The position numbers and the translations under genes are program-made. From Allium sativum (Eukaryota; Streptophyta; Magnoliopsida; Asparagales; Amaryllidaceae): 64,000 nt of DNA. Below the pieces are notes generated by a model, which searched no databases, was not told where the DNA came from, and saw only the letters and a program-made list of their open reading frames with translations. Of the stretch, positions 47,860 to 59,500 are shown piece by piece. Location: the NCBI GenBank assembly GCA_030737875.1, contig CM060915.1:361643863-361707862 (forward strand), in the 5' to 3' direction. How positions within the stretch are numbered: position 1 is the first letter of the stretch; the number at the start of each line of letters is the position of its first letter.

Positions 47860-47897
<38 letters not shown>

Positions 47898-48734
47898 GTG
47901 AACGGTTGCTGATCCTAACCGTTGGTGATGTACATTCGATACACTCGAGCGAAATGAGTGGTTGGTCATGTGTGGCTAAGTTACAAGGTGTTCTTGTTGA
48001 ACTCCAGTGTATCGTTCCTAGAGTACACTGATCGGAAGGTGGTTCCATACCTTGTCATAGTTGGAAATCCATTATCCAATACGCGCTTGCGATTTTGATT
48101 GTATACTATATATGTAGAACGTGAGATGAAAGCGTTTCTGCTAGTTGATATCTATTTGTACATAGACATTATTATAATATCAAAAGGTTTTTGATATAAA
48201 GATATTTTGGATTCTCATAAGGGAAAAACCCGTTCCGTTCTGCGGCGTGGTCTTATGAGATATCGTTTACTTGTTCATATACCTGTTTTAAACTGTTTTA
48301 CTCATACCAGTCCCATGACTGACCCGGAGTTTATTTGTTTTGTTTTCCCTAAACTCTTGGGTGCCTAATTTTGTACGGGCAGTCAAGTAGTCAGGGATTT
48401 ACAGATATACTGGAAGAGCGTGGAGCAGCAGGCTTCAAGATCATATAGCTATAGTTATTTCCGCTGTGTTGTAAGTGCTGTACTTTGATAAGTGCTATTG
48501 TATACATAACTGTTATATTTCAAAGTTATGTTATCTATTATATGTTATTCGTTCCGCTGTGAGGTTCGTGTTACTCTGATGTTGTGTTCTTCTTCTTCTT
48601 CTATTCTAAGTTTCTATCTTATCTATTCTCACCTTCTAATTTCTTTCATTAATTACCGGGATTTTTCGATGTTTTGGTTATCGACATCAAGCTTATGTCG
48701 ATAACCAAAGTCGCCGAAAATCCGGGTCGTTACA
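42861..48734 (+). mobile_element. Element D, 3' LTR (5.87 kb)
   Basis: Matches 35554-41392 throughout with the same landmarks: TATA box (43953-43960), GTGAG hairpin (44854), GAGGAATCC hairpin (45124), GGAGGTTATGGCGAA module (45443-45545) and hairpin array (45840-46580). One clear difference is a run of about 17 AT repeats at 47862-47895 where the 5' LTR has four or five. One of the paired hairpins of the 5' LTR is damaged here near 45580. Confidence 0.94.
47862..47895. repeat. AT microsatellite, expanded in one LTR
   Basis: About 17 uninterrupted AT units. The homologous site in the 5' LTR (about 40546-40556) has only a few, so expansion followed insertion. Confidence 0.9.
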
Positions 48735-48997
48735 CAAACACTGCCTTTGTTTCTTTCTTCATCAAACAACACTTCATTCCCTTTTTAAAAAAAATCACAT
48801 CTCCATTTCCTCTTTCAAACCAGGCCTCTTCGATTTAAATAAAAAAATGTCTGCTCCTTTCTAATTTGTGAATTTCCCTTTCTATAATAAAATAATAAAA
48901 TCCGAATCCTCCTGAACTCAAAATCTAGTCGCCAAAAATCTAATTGAATTCAAATGGAGTTGTTTGAGTTCTTCAACAGTTGGCCTAGGGCACGACG
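48735..48997 (+). mobile_element. Sequence right of D, probable continuation of remnant E
   Basis: Pyrimidine-rich leader-like sequence (TTTCTTTCTTCATCAAACAA) continuing the pyrimidine-rich stretch that precedes D at 35500-35553. No protein. It ends where a B-family LTR begins at 48998. Confidence 0.4.
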
Positions 48998-49149
48998 TGT
49001 AACAACCCGAAAATCTGAGCCAGTTTAAAATTTTTATTTTGGCAATTTTAACGAATTTTGAATATTTAAAATGAATTATTTTAAATATTATCGACGAGAA
49101 ATTTATTTTGAATAGAATTCGAACGTATATATTTATATACGTCGTCGTT
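48998..49149 (+). mobile_element. First 152 bp of a B-family LTR, interrupted
   Basis: Starts TGTAACAACCCGAAAATCTG and ends ...CGTCGTT, then the next LTR begins at once. It aligns with the first 152 bp of the LTR at 49150 but is diverged. B2 therefore appears inserted 152 bp inside another B-family LTR, the rest of which would lie beyond the window. If so, the target duplication would be TCGTT (49145-49149). Confidence 0.65.
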
Positions 49150-50071
49150 TGTAACAACCCGGAAAATGCGATCCAATTTAAAAAATTTATTTTGGCAATT
49201 TTAGCGAATTTTGAATATTTAAAATAGATTATTTTAAATAATATCGATGATAAATTTATTTGAATGGAATTAGAACGTATATATTTATATAGATCGTCGT
49301 TAGAATATAAATAATTATTCATAATTATAAAAGGAATTGAAAATGGCGCGGTAGTTCGAAAATTCGATTTCAAACTTCAAATGAATGTACAGGATTCAAA
49401 ATAAACCGGATTTTAGTGAAACCAAAAATATTAGAATCTAATTGAGAATATCTTTCCAACGAATCCGAAGAATCAAAGTTTCATAGTGGGAATCAAAAGT
49501 TATGCCCAGTTGTAAATTCAGAATAGTCACTATGGAATTTCGGCCCTCGAAAATAGCCACTTTGCAAACGACCTCGGATTTCGACGAAACCACTTTTGTT
49601 GGATCCGCGATGTCAGGTTATTGCTAGATTCCAATTTTCATTATTTTTCGAATCAATATGTGAGCGTGGCAAAGGAAAACACGTTAGACCAGTTTTAGTT
49701 GATTTTAATCGACTGGAAAATGGTCATTTTTCAAACGACCTCAGAATTCGACGAAATTAGTTTTGTTAGGACTGTATCGTCAATACGAAGCTAGAAAATA
49801 TTTTTTTGGAATTTATCTAGTTAGTATGTGACCCCGGTAAATTGAAATGCGCGTTCAAATTCAATATATAGAGTTATATTTTGATTTTGACGGAAACTGA
49901 TCGAAACGATCGAATCAGCCTACGATACATATTCCATTGTGTTCGGGATAGGGGTAATACGCTAGGGACGACAGTCAGCAGGTTCGGTTTCGGGTTCGAA
50001 AACAAAAGTTGCTTTTTGAGGATTTTAAAATAAAATTAAATAAATTAAAATATGAAATTCTCCTTAGCCCC

Positions 50072-50513
50072 CCCCCCCCTCTCTTTTTCCTTTGTCGTTC
50101 ATTTCATTACAGGAGGGATAAAAAAAATTTGCGTTGACCCCCGAGTCCCCCTCGATCTCGTCGCCCACGCTGCCGCTGGAGTTGGCCAACCCAACGCCGC
50201 ATCGCAAGTCCGTCCCCTCCTTGCCTCCTTCACCGTCTCGATGCCGCACTCGCGCAGCCACCAGATCGAGAAACCCCAAACCATTTGAAAGCCCTAGCCA
50301 CCCACCTTCCCGAACACCGCCAGCCTCCTGACGCCACCTTCCACTGTCCGTCCGTCGCACACCCCCCTCTTTCTTCTCCGATCCATCACGAGCCCCCCCC
50401 CATCACCCATTTGCTCCAACCCAGAGGACACCTCGTCGGAGGCACCAAATCGGTCATCACCACCTGCCGAGGCCGCCTGCGACACCCCCCTCCTCCGCTA
50501 AAAATCAGTAAGT
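50072..50513 (+). other. C-rich leader island with possible splice donor (B2)
   Basis: Runs of C, then CCCCGAGTCCCCCTCG-type sequence up to CGCTAAAAATCA/GTAAGTATTT. Pro/Ser-rich frames at 50134-50331 and elsewhere come from composition. The B3 copy (57474-57915) opens different frames because of indels, which argues against a conserved protein. Confidence 0.4.
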
Positions 50514-51420
50514 ATTTCCATTTATTTTAAGAGCATTGTTTTTAATGTTTATCCTTTTTATGAAATGGTTTAAATTGAAAATCTGATTTTTAATGTTATG
50601 ATAAGGTCTAGATTTTTAAATACATAAAGCATAGATTTTTACTAATGGAAAATTAGATTTATTGGTATTTAAAAGTTGTGACTTTTATACGATAAAGTTT
50701 ATAGTTTTAGTTAAGAAAAGGTTTGATTTTTGTAAGGCGAAAATATAATTTTTTTATGGGGAAAGATTTGATCTTTATAACAATATGAAAAGAGATTATT
50801 TTTAAATCATAAAGATGTGATTTTTCATTATAAAAATATAATTTTTATATTATAGGAAGGTTAAAGATATAATTTTTATATTTTAGAAGGGATAAAAAAA
50901 TCGATTTTTTACTTCATAGAAGAGATAAAGGAATGATTTTTATAATGAAAAAGTGAAAAGATTATATCTTTGCACTAGGAAAGATATGATTTTTATATTA
51001 TAAAAAGAATAAAAATATGATTTTTATCATATGTGAAATATAAAAATATAATTTTTATAAAGTAGAAGTATTAAAAAAAATGATTTTTATATAGTAGAGA
51101 ATATAAAAATTTGATCTTTATATATGCAGCGAAATAAAAATCTGATTTTTATTATATATATAATGAAGTAAAAATGTGATTTTTATAGTTATGATAATAA
51201 AAATTCGAACTTTGTATAAGAAGTCGAAATATATATAAAAATATAATTTTTATATAGAATAAGCGTTGTATAAATATATAAAGTAGAAGTAAAAATAGGA
51301 TTTTTATTTATTAGAATAAAGCAGTAAAAATATAATATATTTGAACAGCGTGAAAGGACTGCATTGGAATGTCAAATAAATCCAGAGTGTTCAGAAATTC
51401 AGAAATAAATAATGGAGGAG

Positions 51421-51535
51421 TGGATCCCTCGGTGAGATCTTCTCACTTTAAATCTTGTTTTTCTTGTTAAAATATATACTAGGATGCAGACGGTGCTTAG
51501 CAGCACCCGACACCCGTCGTCCACAGACCATGGAT
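51421..51535 (+). other. Conserved hairpin block of B-family LTRs (B2)
   Basis: GTGGATCCCTCGGTGAGA with hairpin GTGAG/CTCAC (51432-51446), then GGTGCTTAGCAGCACC (stem GGTGCT/AGCACC) and the following CCGTCGTCCACAGACCATGG. Matches B1 (14706-14825) almost base for base. Confidence 0.6.
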
Positions 51536-52596
51536 AGCTTGTATGTTTGATTGTTTGTTGTGGTGAAAATTGATTGTGTGATGTGAAATGAAATAAAATT
51601 ATTACAAATATTTTATCGTTAAAAATATTGTTTTTAACGTGTGTGTGAATAAAAATGTGTGTTTGTTGATGTGAAACCCCACATGGGTGTTGGGATGATA
51701 TCTGGCATACACTAATCCCAATAATTAGTTGTATGTCGATCGATTGATTGACAGGCTGTTATAAGCATTAGATATCTATATTTGATGCTTATACAGTGTA
51801 GTGCACTTTGGATGATGGTGGATTATATGTCAGTGCTATTATATACATGTGTTGTGTAGGAATCCATATAATTAACATTATATGGTAATTGATTGGGCCT
51901 CATTCCAATTGGGAAAATAAAGAATAGAATGAAGTATATATTCATGTGTTGAATAGAATAAATAATCATGTGTTGAAAATTATCATGTGTTGAAAGAAAT
52001 ATTTTAACAATAAAATTTACATCTTTATCATATTCAAAGTTAGAAACTAACTGGAAAATAGATAAGATGAGTGGTTTCCAGGGTATTGATCTGATATTGG
52101 TTCCGGCCTTCGGCGTTAATACCTAGGGAATCATTCTCTTACTACTTTACAGTTGGAGTCTGATTTAAAAATCAAACGATAGATACCATAGCTTTATAAA
52201 ATATATTAAAAAAAATATAATAGTCATGTGTTGACAGTGCTCATGTGTTGAGAATATTCATGTGTTGAAAGAAATATATATTCATGTGTTGAATAGAATA
52301 AATATTCATTTAATGAATAGAATAACGAATTTATTGAAACATATAAAGCCGCGTTGATTAGAGTTGCGCCATGTTAACGTGAACGATATTTATATCGATT
52401 ATATTCGTTTTTATAATGAATATAGAAAAGGAAGTGATTTCAAAATATAACATTTTGAAAATATTATCATTTATATAGTAATGATATGAAATATTCAATT
52501 TTGATTTGAAATTGAATATGAAGTACAAATCGTTTCGAAAACGAATTTAAAACGATTTATAAAATTCATTTTAAAAGGAAATCGACGAAATATATA

Positions 52597-52627
<31 letters not shown>

Positions 52628-55600
52628 AATGGCCTGAATAGAACGCGCCGTGCTGCGGCAGTTCGTGAATTTCGACCATTGACTTCGAATTGACGTTGCG
52701 GGAGATCCGACCGTCGGAAATCGGAACCGTTGGGTTCGTATCGAAAAGAGCTTTCCAATGAATATTAGAAATTTGAAATCTAACGGTTGGATTTGGAATT
52801 ATGTCCAAATCAAATTTGGAAAAGGTCGCTGTAAGTGCAGTTCGATGGCCGTTGATGGAAATCGACTGTACGGGCCTTGATAAAATTATTAAAAATATCT
52901 ATAATTTGTGTAAAATCATAAGAAATGGTTTGTGAAGAACTGGGATGAAAAATTCCACATTCGAAAAGATAAAAATAGATTTTTATCGAAATGAACTAGT
53001 TTTGAACTAGGATTAAAATCAATTTATTTTTGAAATAAATAAATTGAATTTGAAAGTGGTTTTAAAAATAACTAGGTATTTCCAATACGCAAATTGGAAT
53101 GGATCTGAATCGAAATTATCTTCGGAATATTTCGATGTTGGATTTCGTGATTATACAGATATGGTTGTGGAAATTTGAAAGATATATACATATCGTTATT
53201 TCTAATACGATATCTGTTGGTTTCAGAATTTGATATTGAATATAAGCCGGTATATTTTCTATTCAGAGCCTTGTATTTAATATCAAACGTTATTTGGGTT
53301 TGTCGTGAATAGTGTCTTCATTAACACTGATTCTTAAGCCCAGCTAAGAAAAAGATTAAATCTTTCTATTTAGATTTAATGAAGTGTACCAATTAAACAA
53401 TATTTAATTGGAATTGAATTTGAAAGTGATTTTGGGTTTATCGTGAATCGTGTTTTAGATGACATTGGTTATTTAACCCAGTTAAAGTCAGGATGTTGAT
53501 TTTTGGGAAGATTAAAACTAAGTGGAGTTTTAATGAATCTTTAATTCGATTGAAAGTGAATTGATTATTTAAATTATCAAATATGAAGGGTGATCGAGAA
53601 TGGAGTACCACCAGTCTTGCTCCAAAGCGATAGTTAAATCTTTAATTAGATTTGAACGTAAAATGGTAATTAATTTTACTGATAGCACCGTGGTGTTAGA
53701 TATGGAGTATTACCAGTTTTGCTCCATGGGATGGATAGGTTGGGATTGGGAAATAAAATAAATAATTACTTCGGTGTGGTTCGCTAATCCCGACTAGTTT
53801 GGAAAACCGTAATATGGTTTGAAATGATATCCAAAGGAAGATTAAAGAATAAATTTAGAAGAATTTATCTTTGATAAAATTAATAGGAACCTTTCCCAAG
53901 GGATGTGAAAATTTGAATAAAAGAATACTCTAAATTGGAATGAGGCGTATGTTTGTTTCTGTAAAACGTGATTATTATATACACTGGTTATTCGGAAAGG
54001 CTGGGTTTATACCCATTCTGAATAACCGATTCGACGATATATCGAATATGAAGACGGTGGTTGAAGACCGGAAGTCTTCACATCGTTTGGGTGATTACTG
54101 ATGATCTTGATTGGGCTGTACACCCAAGATGAGGGAATCAGTTCGTGATCGTCCAGACGTACTTGGAGATCGATGGATATGCGAGGAAAGTGCCTCCGGT
54201 TTCGTTCAGACCCAGAACGAACTTGTAAATGGATTGTGTGTCTGACATCGGATTTTATTCTGTGTTGATTGATCTCTATTAAATATACATATGTTTGGCG
54301 GCGGATAATTTATTCTCTTACTTAACGCCCTTCTCTGAGACGTACGAGCTCAGAGGTTGTATATCGATGGACATCAGTCGCATGGAGTGAATTGCTTGTG
54401 TGGCACACGTAAGTGGCAATTGATCAAGGCTTCTGTTGAAAAGCAAAGTCTTGTGGTTGAAGATCAAAGCACCGCCTGTGTGGCGCAGCTTTGTGTATAG
54501 TGTGAATTCGCCAGCCTCACACCTCGGTATGAGTCAAAAACGGGATAGTGACTACAGGGAGAGCACGACGTTTCTTTCTAGCTATGGGTGGTGTCAGTGC
54601 TTAAACTGGCTGACATTTATATACTTTTCACCTGTGTGGTTGTTGGATACGAGGAGCCTCAGATATAGGTCTGTTAGGACCGGGAAACGTGTGCTCAGGA
54701 ATTGCCAATCCTCAAAAGTAAGAGAGGACCGGCCCTGAAGATCCAAGAATTGTTGTGTGCGGTCCTAGGACATTTGCTAGAGTGTCTTGAATCGGAGAGG
54801 AGCTTTCCCCTTGCCTCGACTCATGACGGAAATCCAATTTCCAATAAGAGATATTGCGGTTTTATTTGTAGAACCTAGTATGGCGACATAGTGGTATGGG
54901 TCATTCATGCCGCCTATGATTGATATTTATGATGTGAAATTGTTTTGACATTATACACTTATAGTAATATCAAAATAATGTGTTTTAAACGTATCAACCA
55001 TGCTTTGGCTATTATAAGGTAAAAACCCTATCCTCCGGCTTGCGTTGCATTGTGTGATGGGACCTGGGTCTTATAATAGCTTCATTTTTTCTTTATTTAG
55101 CATTGCGCTGTTTGTTTTATGCACTGGTATTCTTGGGAGGAAACCCGTTCCGTGTTATACGGCGTGGTCCCTTGATTTACCTAACTTTAAAATAAAGATT
55201 AATAACTGTTTTAGTTCTCACACCAGTCCCATGACTGACCTGGAGTTTATTGTTTTAACCTAAACTTTGGGTGCCCCAATTTTCCACATAGGCAGCTAGT
55301 AGTTTTGGTTTTGCATATTTATATTCACAGGATCCTGATTTACAACTGGAACGATGCTCGAAAAGCTCTGTATCCGTGTATCACTTTCAGTTGTGTTTTG
55401 TATTATTTTCCGCTGCTGTGTAATTTATTGTAATCTCTGATATTTTTCTGTTGTATAATATTTATTTATACTCTGCATATTCTTGTATCTGATGGAATTG
55501 TTGTAATAAACAATGAAATGTTCTTCTGTCTGTGTTCTACTTTATAGAGTGGTATCAGAGCTTTGGTTTACAGAGCTCGAAAACAAGACACATTAGAACC

Positions 55601-55885
55601 ATACGAAAGAATTCATCAGAAACTGGATTAGCAGAATCCAATTAGAATTACTCGTTAGAGATAGGATCAGTAGTATCCTAGAACGAGTGTGAAGGATATA
55701 TTTTTCAAGTGAAAACATATTTTGTTTTGAAATTTGAATCGTTTTATACGTATTTGATTATTAATTTATATTGAATTTGGACAATCCAATATATAAAGAT
55801 TTCGCGTATACGCGTCATGAACGTATATTCAATTTTAATATACTGGATAGATATAGAATCATATTCTAGACACCCGGGGATGATT

Positions 55886-55909
55886 TTGATGATGGTGCAT
55901 CATCATCAG
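55886..55909 (+). other. Internal hairpin with self-complementary loop (B2)
   Basis: Arms TTGATGATG and CATCATCAG form nine pairs (one terminal wobble) around GTGCAT, self-complementary if G-U pairs are allowed. Because of the ATG/CAT repeats an alternative fold with a three-base loop exists. The same structure is at 63307-63330. Confidence 0.5.
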
Positions 55910-55956
55910 TATTCAAATTCGAGTTTCGAAGGTGTGATATCTATATATTTCCATTA

Positions 55957-55971
55957 GACTGGTGTGAGAAC
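55957..55971 (+). other. Internal segment complementary to the LTR 3' region (B2)
   Basis: GACTGGTGTGAGAAC is the exact reverse complement of GTTCTCACACCAGTC at 55214-55228 in the preceding LTR. The same pair is at 62582-62596 and 63378-63392. In B1 the internal copy (165-178) pairs with the LTR version with one mismatch. A long-range RNA interaction is inferred. Confidence 0.5.
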
Positions 55972-56557
55972 CAAAACTTACATAGGGTTCATTTGTTGTG
56001 ATTTGACATCAAAAACATGATTTTCTGTATATATATATCAAAATTATGAATTTGAAACGATAATTCACTAATTGATTGATGGTTGTGTTATTTGTTCATT
56101 TGTTTGATAATATTGAATTGTTTGAAATTGGTCGCATTTGCTTGCATATACATGTACTTACGTTGAACAGGTCATAGCAAGGAGGCTAGAGCAGAAGAAT
56201 AAAATTGTTTGCCCGACAAATAGGTACATGTTTACCATAATTTACTGTTTTGTTTGGGTGATGATGATTTTATAAGCCGATTGGCTAGCCGCTTAGCTTT
56301 TTCTTTTTCTTTTGGATTGAAGAAGGCCATGGGAGGCTATACGAAATATCCGAAGTCCCCGGTGCAGGGGAGGTTATGGCGAAATTTTTCGGAAATTTAG
56401 GGTGTTAGCCAAATTTTTGAAAAATTTGAAAAGTTCTTAGAAACTGAAAAGTTGAAGAACTTGAGTCGTAAAGAAAATAGTGAAAGTTGAGTTGATTAGT
56501 TAAACAACTTTCGGCTTCGCTCCTTTTCGGGGACGAAAATTTTTAAGCGGGAGAGAA

Positions 56558-59500
56558 TGTAATAACCCGGAAAATGCGAGCCAATTTAAAAAATTTATTT
56601 TGGCAACTTTAGCGAATTTTGAATATTTAAAATAGATTATTTTAAATAATATCGACGAGAAATTTATTTGAATAGAATTAGAACGTATATATTTATATAG
56701 ATCATTGTTAGAATATAAATAATTATTTATAATTATAAAAGGAATTGAAAATGGCGCGGTAGTTCGAAAATTCGATTTCAAACTTCAAATGAATGTACAG
56801 GATTCAAAATAAACCGGATTTTAGTGAAACCAAAAATATTAGAATCTAATTGAGAATATCTTTCCAACGAATCCGAAGAATCAAAATTTCATAGTGGGAA
56901 TCAAAAGTTATGCCCAGTTGAATATTCAGAATATTCGCTATGGAATTTCGGCCCTCGAAAATAGCCATTTTGCAAACGACCTCGGATTTCGACGAAACCA
57001 CTTTTGGTAGATCCGCGATGTCAAGTTATTGCTAGATTCCAATTTTCATGATTTTTCGAATCAATATGTGAGCGTGGCAAAGGAAAACGCGTTTGACCAG
57101 TTTCAGTTGATTTTAATCGACTGGAAAATGGTCATTTTTCAAACGACCTCAGAATTCAACGAAACTAGTTTTGTTAGGACCGTATCGTCAATACGAAGCT
57201 AGAAAACATTTTTCTGGAATTTATCTAGTTAGTATGTGACCCCGGTAAATTGAAATGCGCGTTCAAATTCAATATATAGAGTTATATTTTGATTTTGACG
57301 GAAACTGATCGAAACGGTCGAATCAGCCTATGATACATATTCCATTGTGTTCGGGATGGGGGTAATACGCTAGGGACGACAGTCGGCAGGTTCGGTTTCG
57401 GGTCCGAAAACAAAAGTTGCTTTTTGAGGATTTTAAAATAAAATTAAATAAATTAAAATATGAAATTCTCCTTAGCCCCCCCTCTTTTTCCTTTGTCGTT
57501 CATTTCATTACAGGTGGGATAAAAACAATCGCGTTGACCCCCGAGTCCCCCTCGATCTCGTCGCCCACGCTGCCGCCGGAGTTGGCCAACCCAACGCCGC
57601 ATCGCAAGTCTGCCCCCTCCTTGCCTCCTTCGCCGTCTCGATGCCGCACTCGCGCAGCCACCAGATCGAGAAACCCCAAACCATTTGAAAGCCCTAGCCA
57701 CCCACCTTCCCGAACACCGCCAGCCTCCTGACGCCACCATCCACTGTCCGTCCGTCGCACACCCCCCTCTCTCTTCTCCGATCCATCACGAGCCCCCACC
57801 CCCTTCACCCATTTGCTCCAACCCAGAGGACACCTCGTCGGAGGCACCAAATCGGCCATCACCACCTGCCGAGGCCGCCTGCGACACTCCCCTCCTCCGC
57901 TAAAAATCAGTAAGTATTTCTATTTATTTTAAGAGCATTGTTTTTTATGTTTATCCTTTTTATGAAATGGTTTAAATTGAAAATCCGATGTTTAATGTTA
58001 TGATAAGGTCTAGATTTTTAAATACATAAAGCATAGATTTTTACTAATGGAAAATTAGATTTATTGGTATTTAAAAGTTGTGACTTTTATACGATAAAGT
58101 TTATAGTTTTAGTTAAGAAAAGGTTTGATTTTTGTAAGGCGAAAATATAAATTTTATATGGGGAAAGATTTGATCTTTATAACAATATGAAAAGAGATTA
58201 TTTTTAAATCATAAAGATGTAATTTTTCATTATAAAAATATAATTTTTATATTATAGGAAGGTTAAAGATATAATTTTTATATTTTAGAAGGGATAAAAA
58301 ATTCGATTTTTACTTCATAGAAGAGATAAAGGAATGATTTTTATAATGAAAAAGTGAAAAGATTATATCTTGTAGTTGGGAAAGATATGATTTTTATATT
58401 ATAAAAAGAATAAAAATATGATTTTTATCATATGTGAAATATAAAAATATAATTTTTATAAAGTAAAAGTATTAAAAATATGATTTTTATATAATAGAGA
58501 ATATAAAAATTTGATCTTTATATATGCAGCGAAATAAAAATCTGATTTTTATTATATATATAATGAAGTAAAAATGTGATTTTTATAGTTATGATAATAA
58601 AAATTCGATCTTTGTATAAGAAGTCGAAATATATATAAAAATATAATTTTTATATAGAATAAGCGTTGTATAAATATATAAAGTAGAAGTAAAAATAGGA
58701 TTTTTATTTATTAGAATAAAGCAGTAAAAATATAATTTTATTTGAACATCGTGAAAGGACTGCATTGGAATGTCAAATAAATCCAGACTGTTCAGAAATT
58801 CAGAAATAAATAATGGAGGAGTGGATCCCTCGGTGAGAACTTCTCACTTTAAATCTTGTTTTTCTAGTTAAAATATATACTAGGATGCAGACGGTGCTTA
58901 GCAGCACCCAACACCCGTCGTCCACAGACCATGGATGGCTTGTATGTTTGATTGTTTTTTGTGGTGAAAATTTATTGTGTGATGTGAAATGAAATGAAAT
59001 AAAATTATTAAAAATATTTTATCGTTAAAAATTTTGTTTTTAACATGTGTGTGTGAATTAAAATGTGTGTCTGTTGATGTGAAACCTCACACGGGTGTTG
59101 GGACGATATTTGGCATACACTAATCCCAATAATTAGTTGTATGTCGATCGATTGATTGACATGCTGTTATAAGCGTTAGGTATCTATATTTGATGCTTAT
59201 AAAGTGTAGTGCACTTTGGATGATGGTGGATTATATGTCAGTGCTATTATATACATGTGTTGTGTAGAAATCCAACAATTAACATTGTATGGTAATTGAT
59301 TGGGCCTCATTCCAATTGGGAAAATAAAGAATAGAATGAAGTATATATTCATGTGTTGAATAGAATAAATAATCATGTGTTGAAAATTATCATGTGTTAA
59401 AAGAAACATTTAACAATAAAATTTACATCTTTATCATATTTAAAGTTAGAAACTAACTGGAAAATAGATAAGATGAGTGGTTTCCAGGGTATTGATCTGA

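Larger units (their letters stand above)
49150..55546 (+). mobile_element. Element B2, first LTR (6.40 kb)
   Basis: Starts TGTAACAACCCGG; its 3' end lacks about 52 bp present in the second LTR (junction near 55543, TACTTTATAGAG), including the usual terminal block. It contains the AGTTCG and AAACGACCT modules (about 49340-49790), a C-rich leader (50072-50500) and possible donor (50508), a hairpin-rich AAAAAT-N3-ATTTTT zone (50560-51330), the conserved block (51421-51535), a second AGTTCG module (about 52640-52880) and the LTR-end block (55223). A run of TA repeats lies at 52592-52628. Short frames, for example 54436-54738, have no recognisable domain. Confidence 0.92.
55547..56557 (+). mobile_element. 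Element B2, first internal region (1.01 kb, non-coding)
   Basis: Primer site TGGTATCAGAGC at 55550-55561; purine tract AAGCGGGAGAGAA at 56545-56557 with TTTTCGGGGACGAAAA upstream. No gag or pol. It holds the loop-palindrome hairpin (55886-55909), a 15-nt segment complementary to the LTR (55957-55971) and the GGAGGTTATGGCGAA module (about 56290-56420). Confidence 0.9.

Noticed and set aside
54436..54738. 100-codon frame repeated at 61804-62106
   Set aside because: Repeated only because the LTR is repeated; no domain and no matching frame in B1.
57500..57865. Gly/Arg/Val-rich frame of 121 codons (minus) and Pro/Ser-rich frames (plus) in the B3 leader
   Set aside because: Composition-driven by the C-rich island; the B2 copy of the island shifts frame, and no domain is present.
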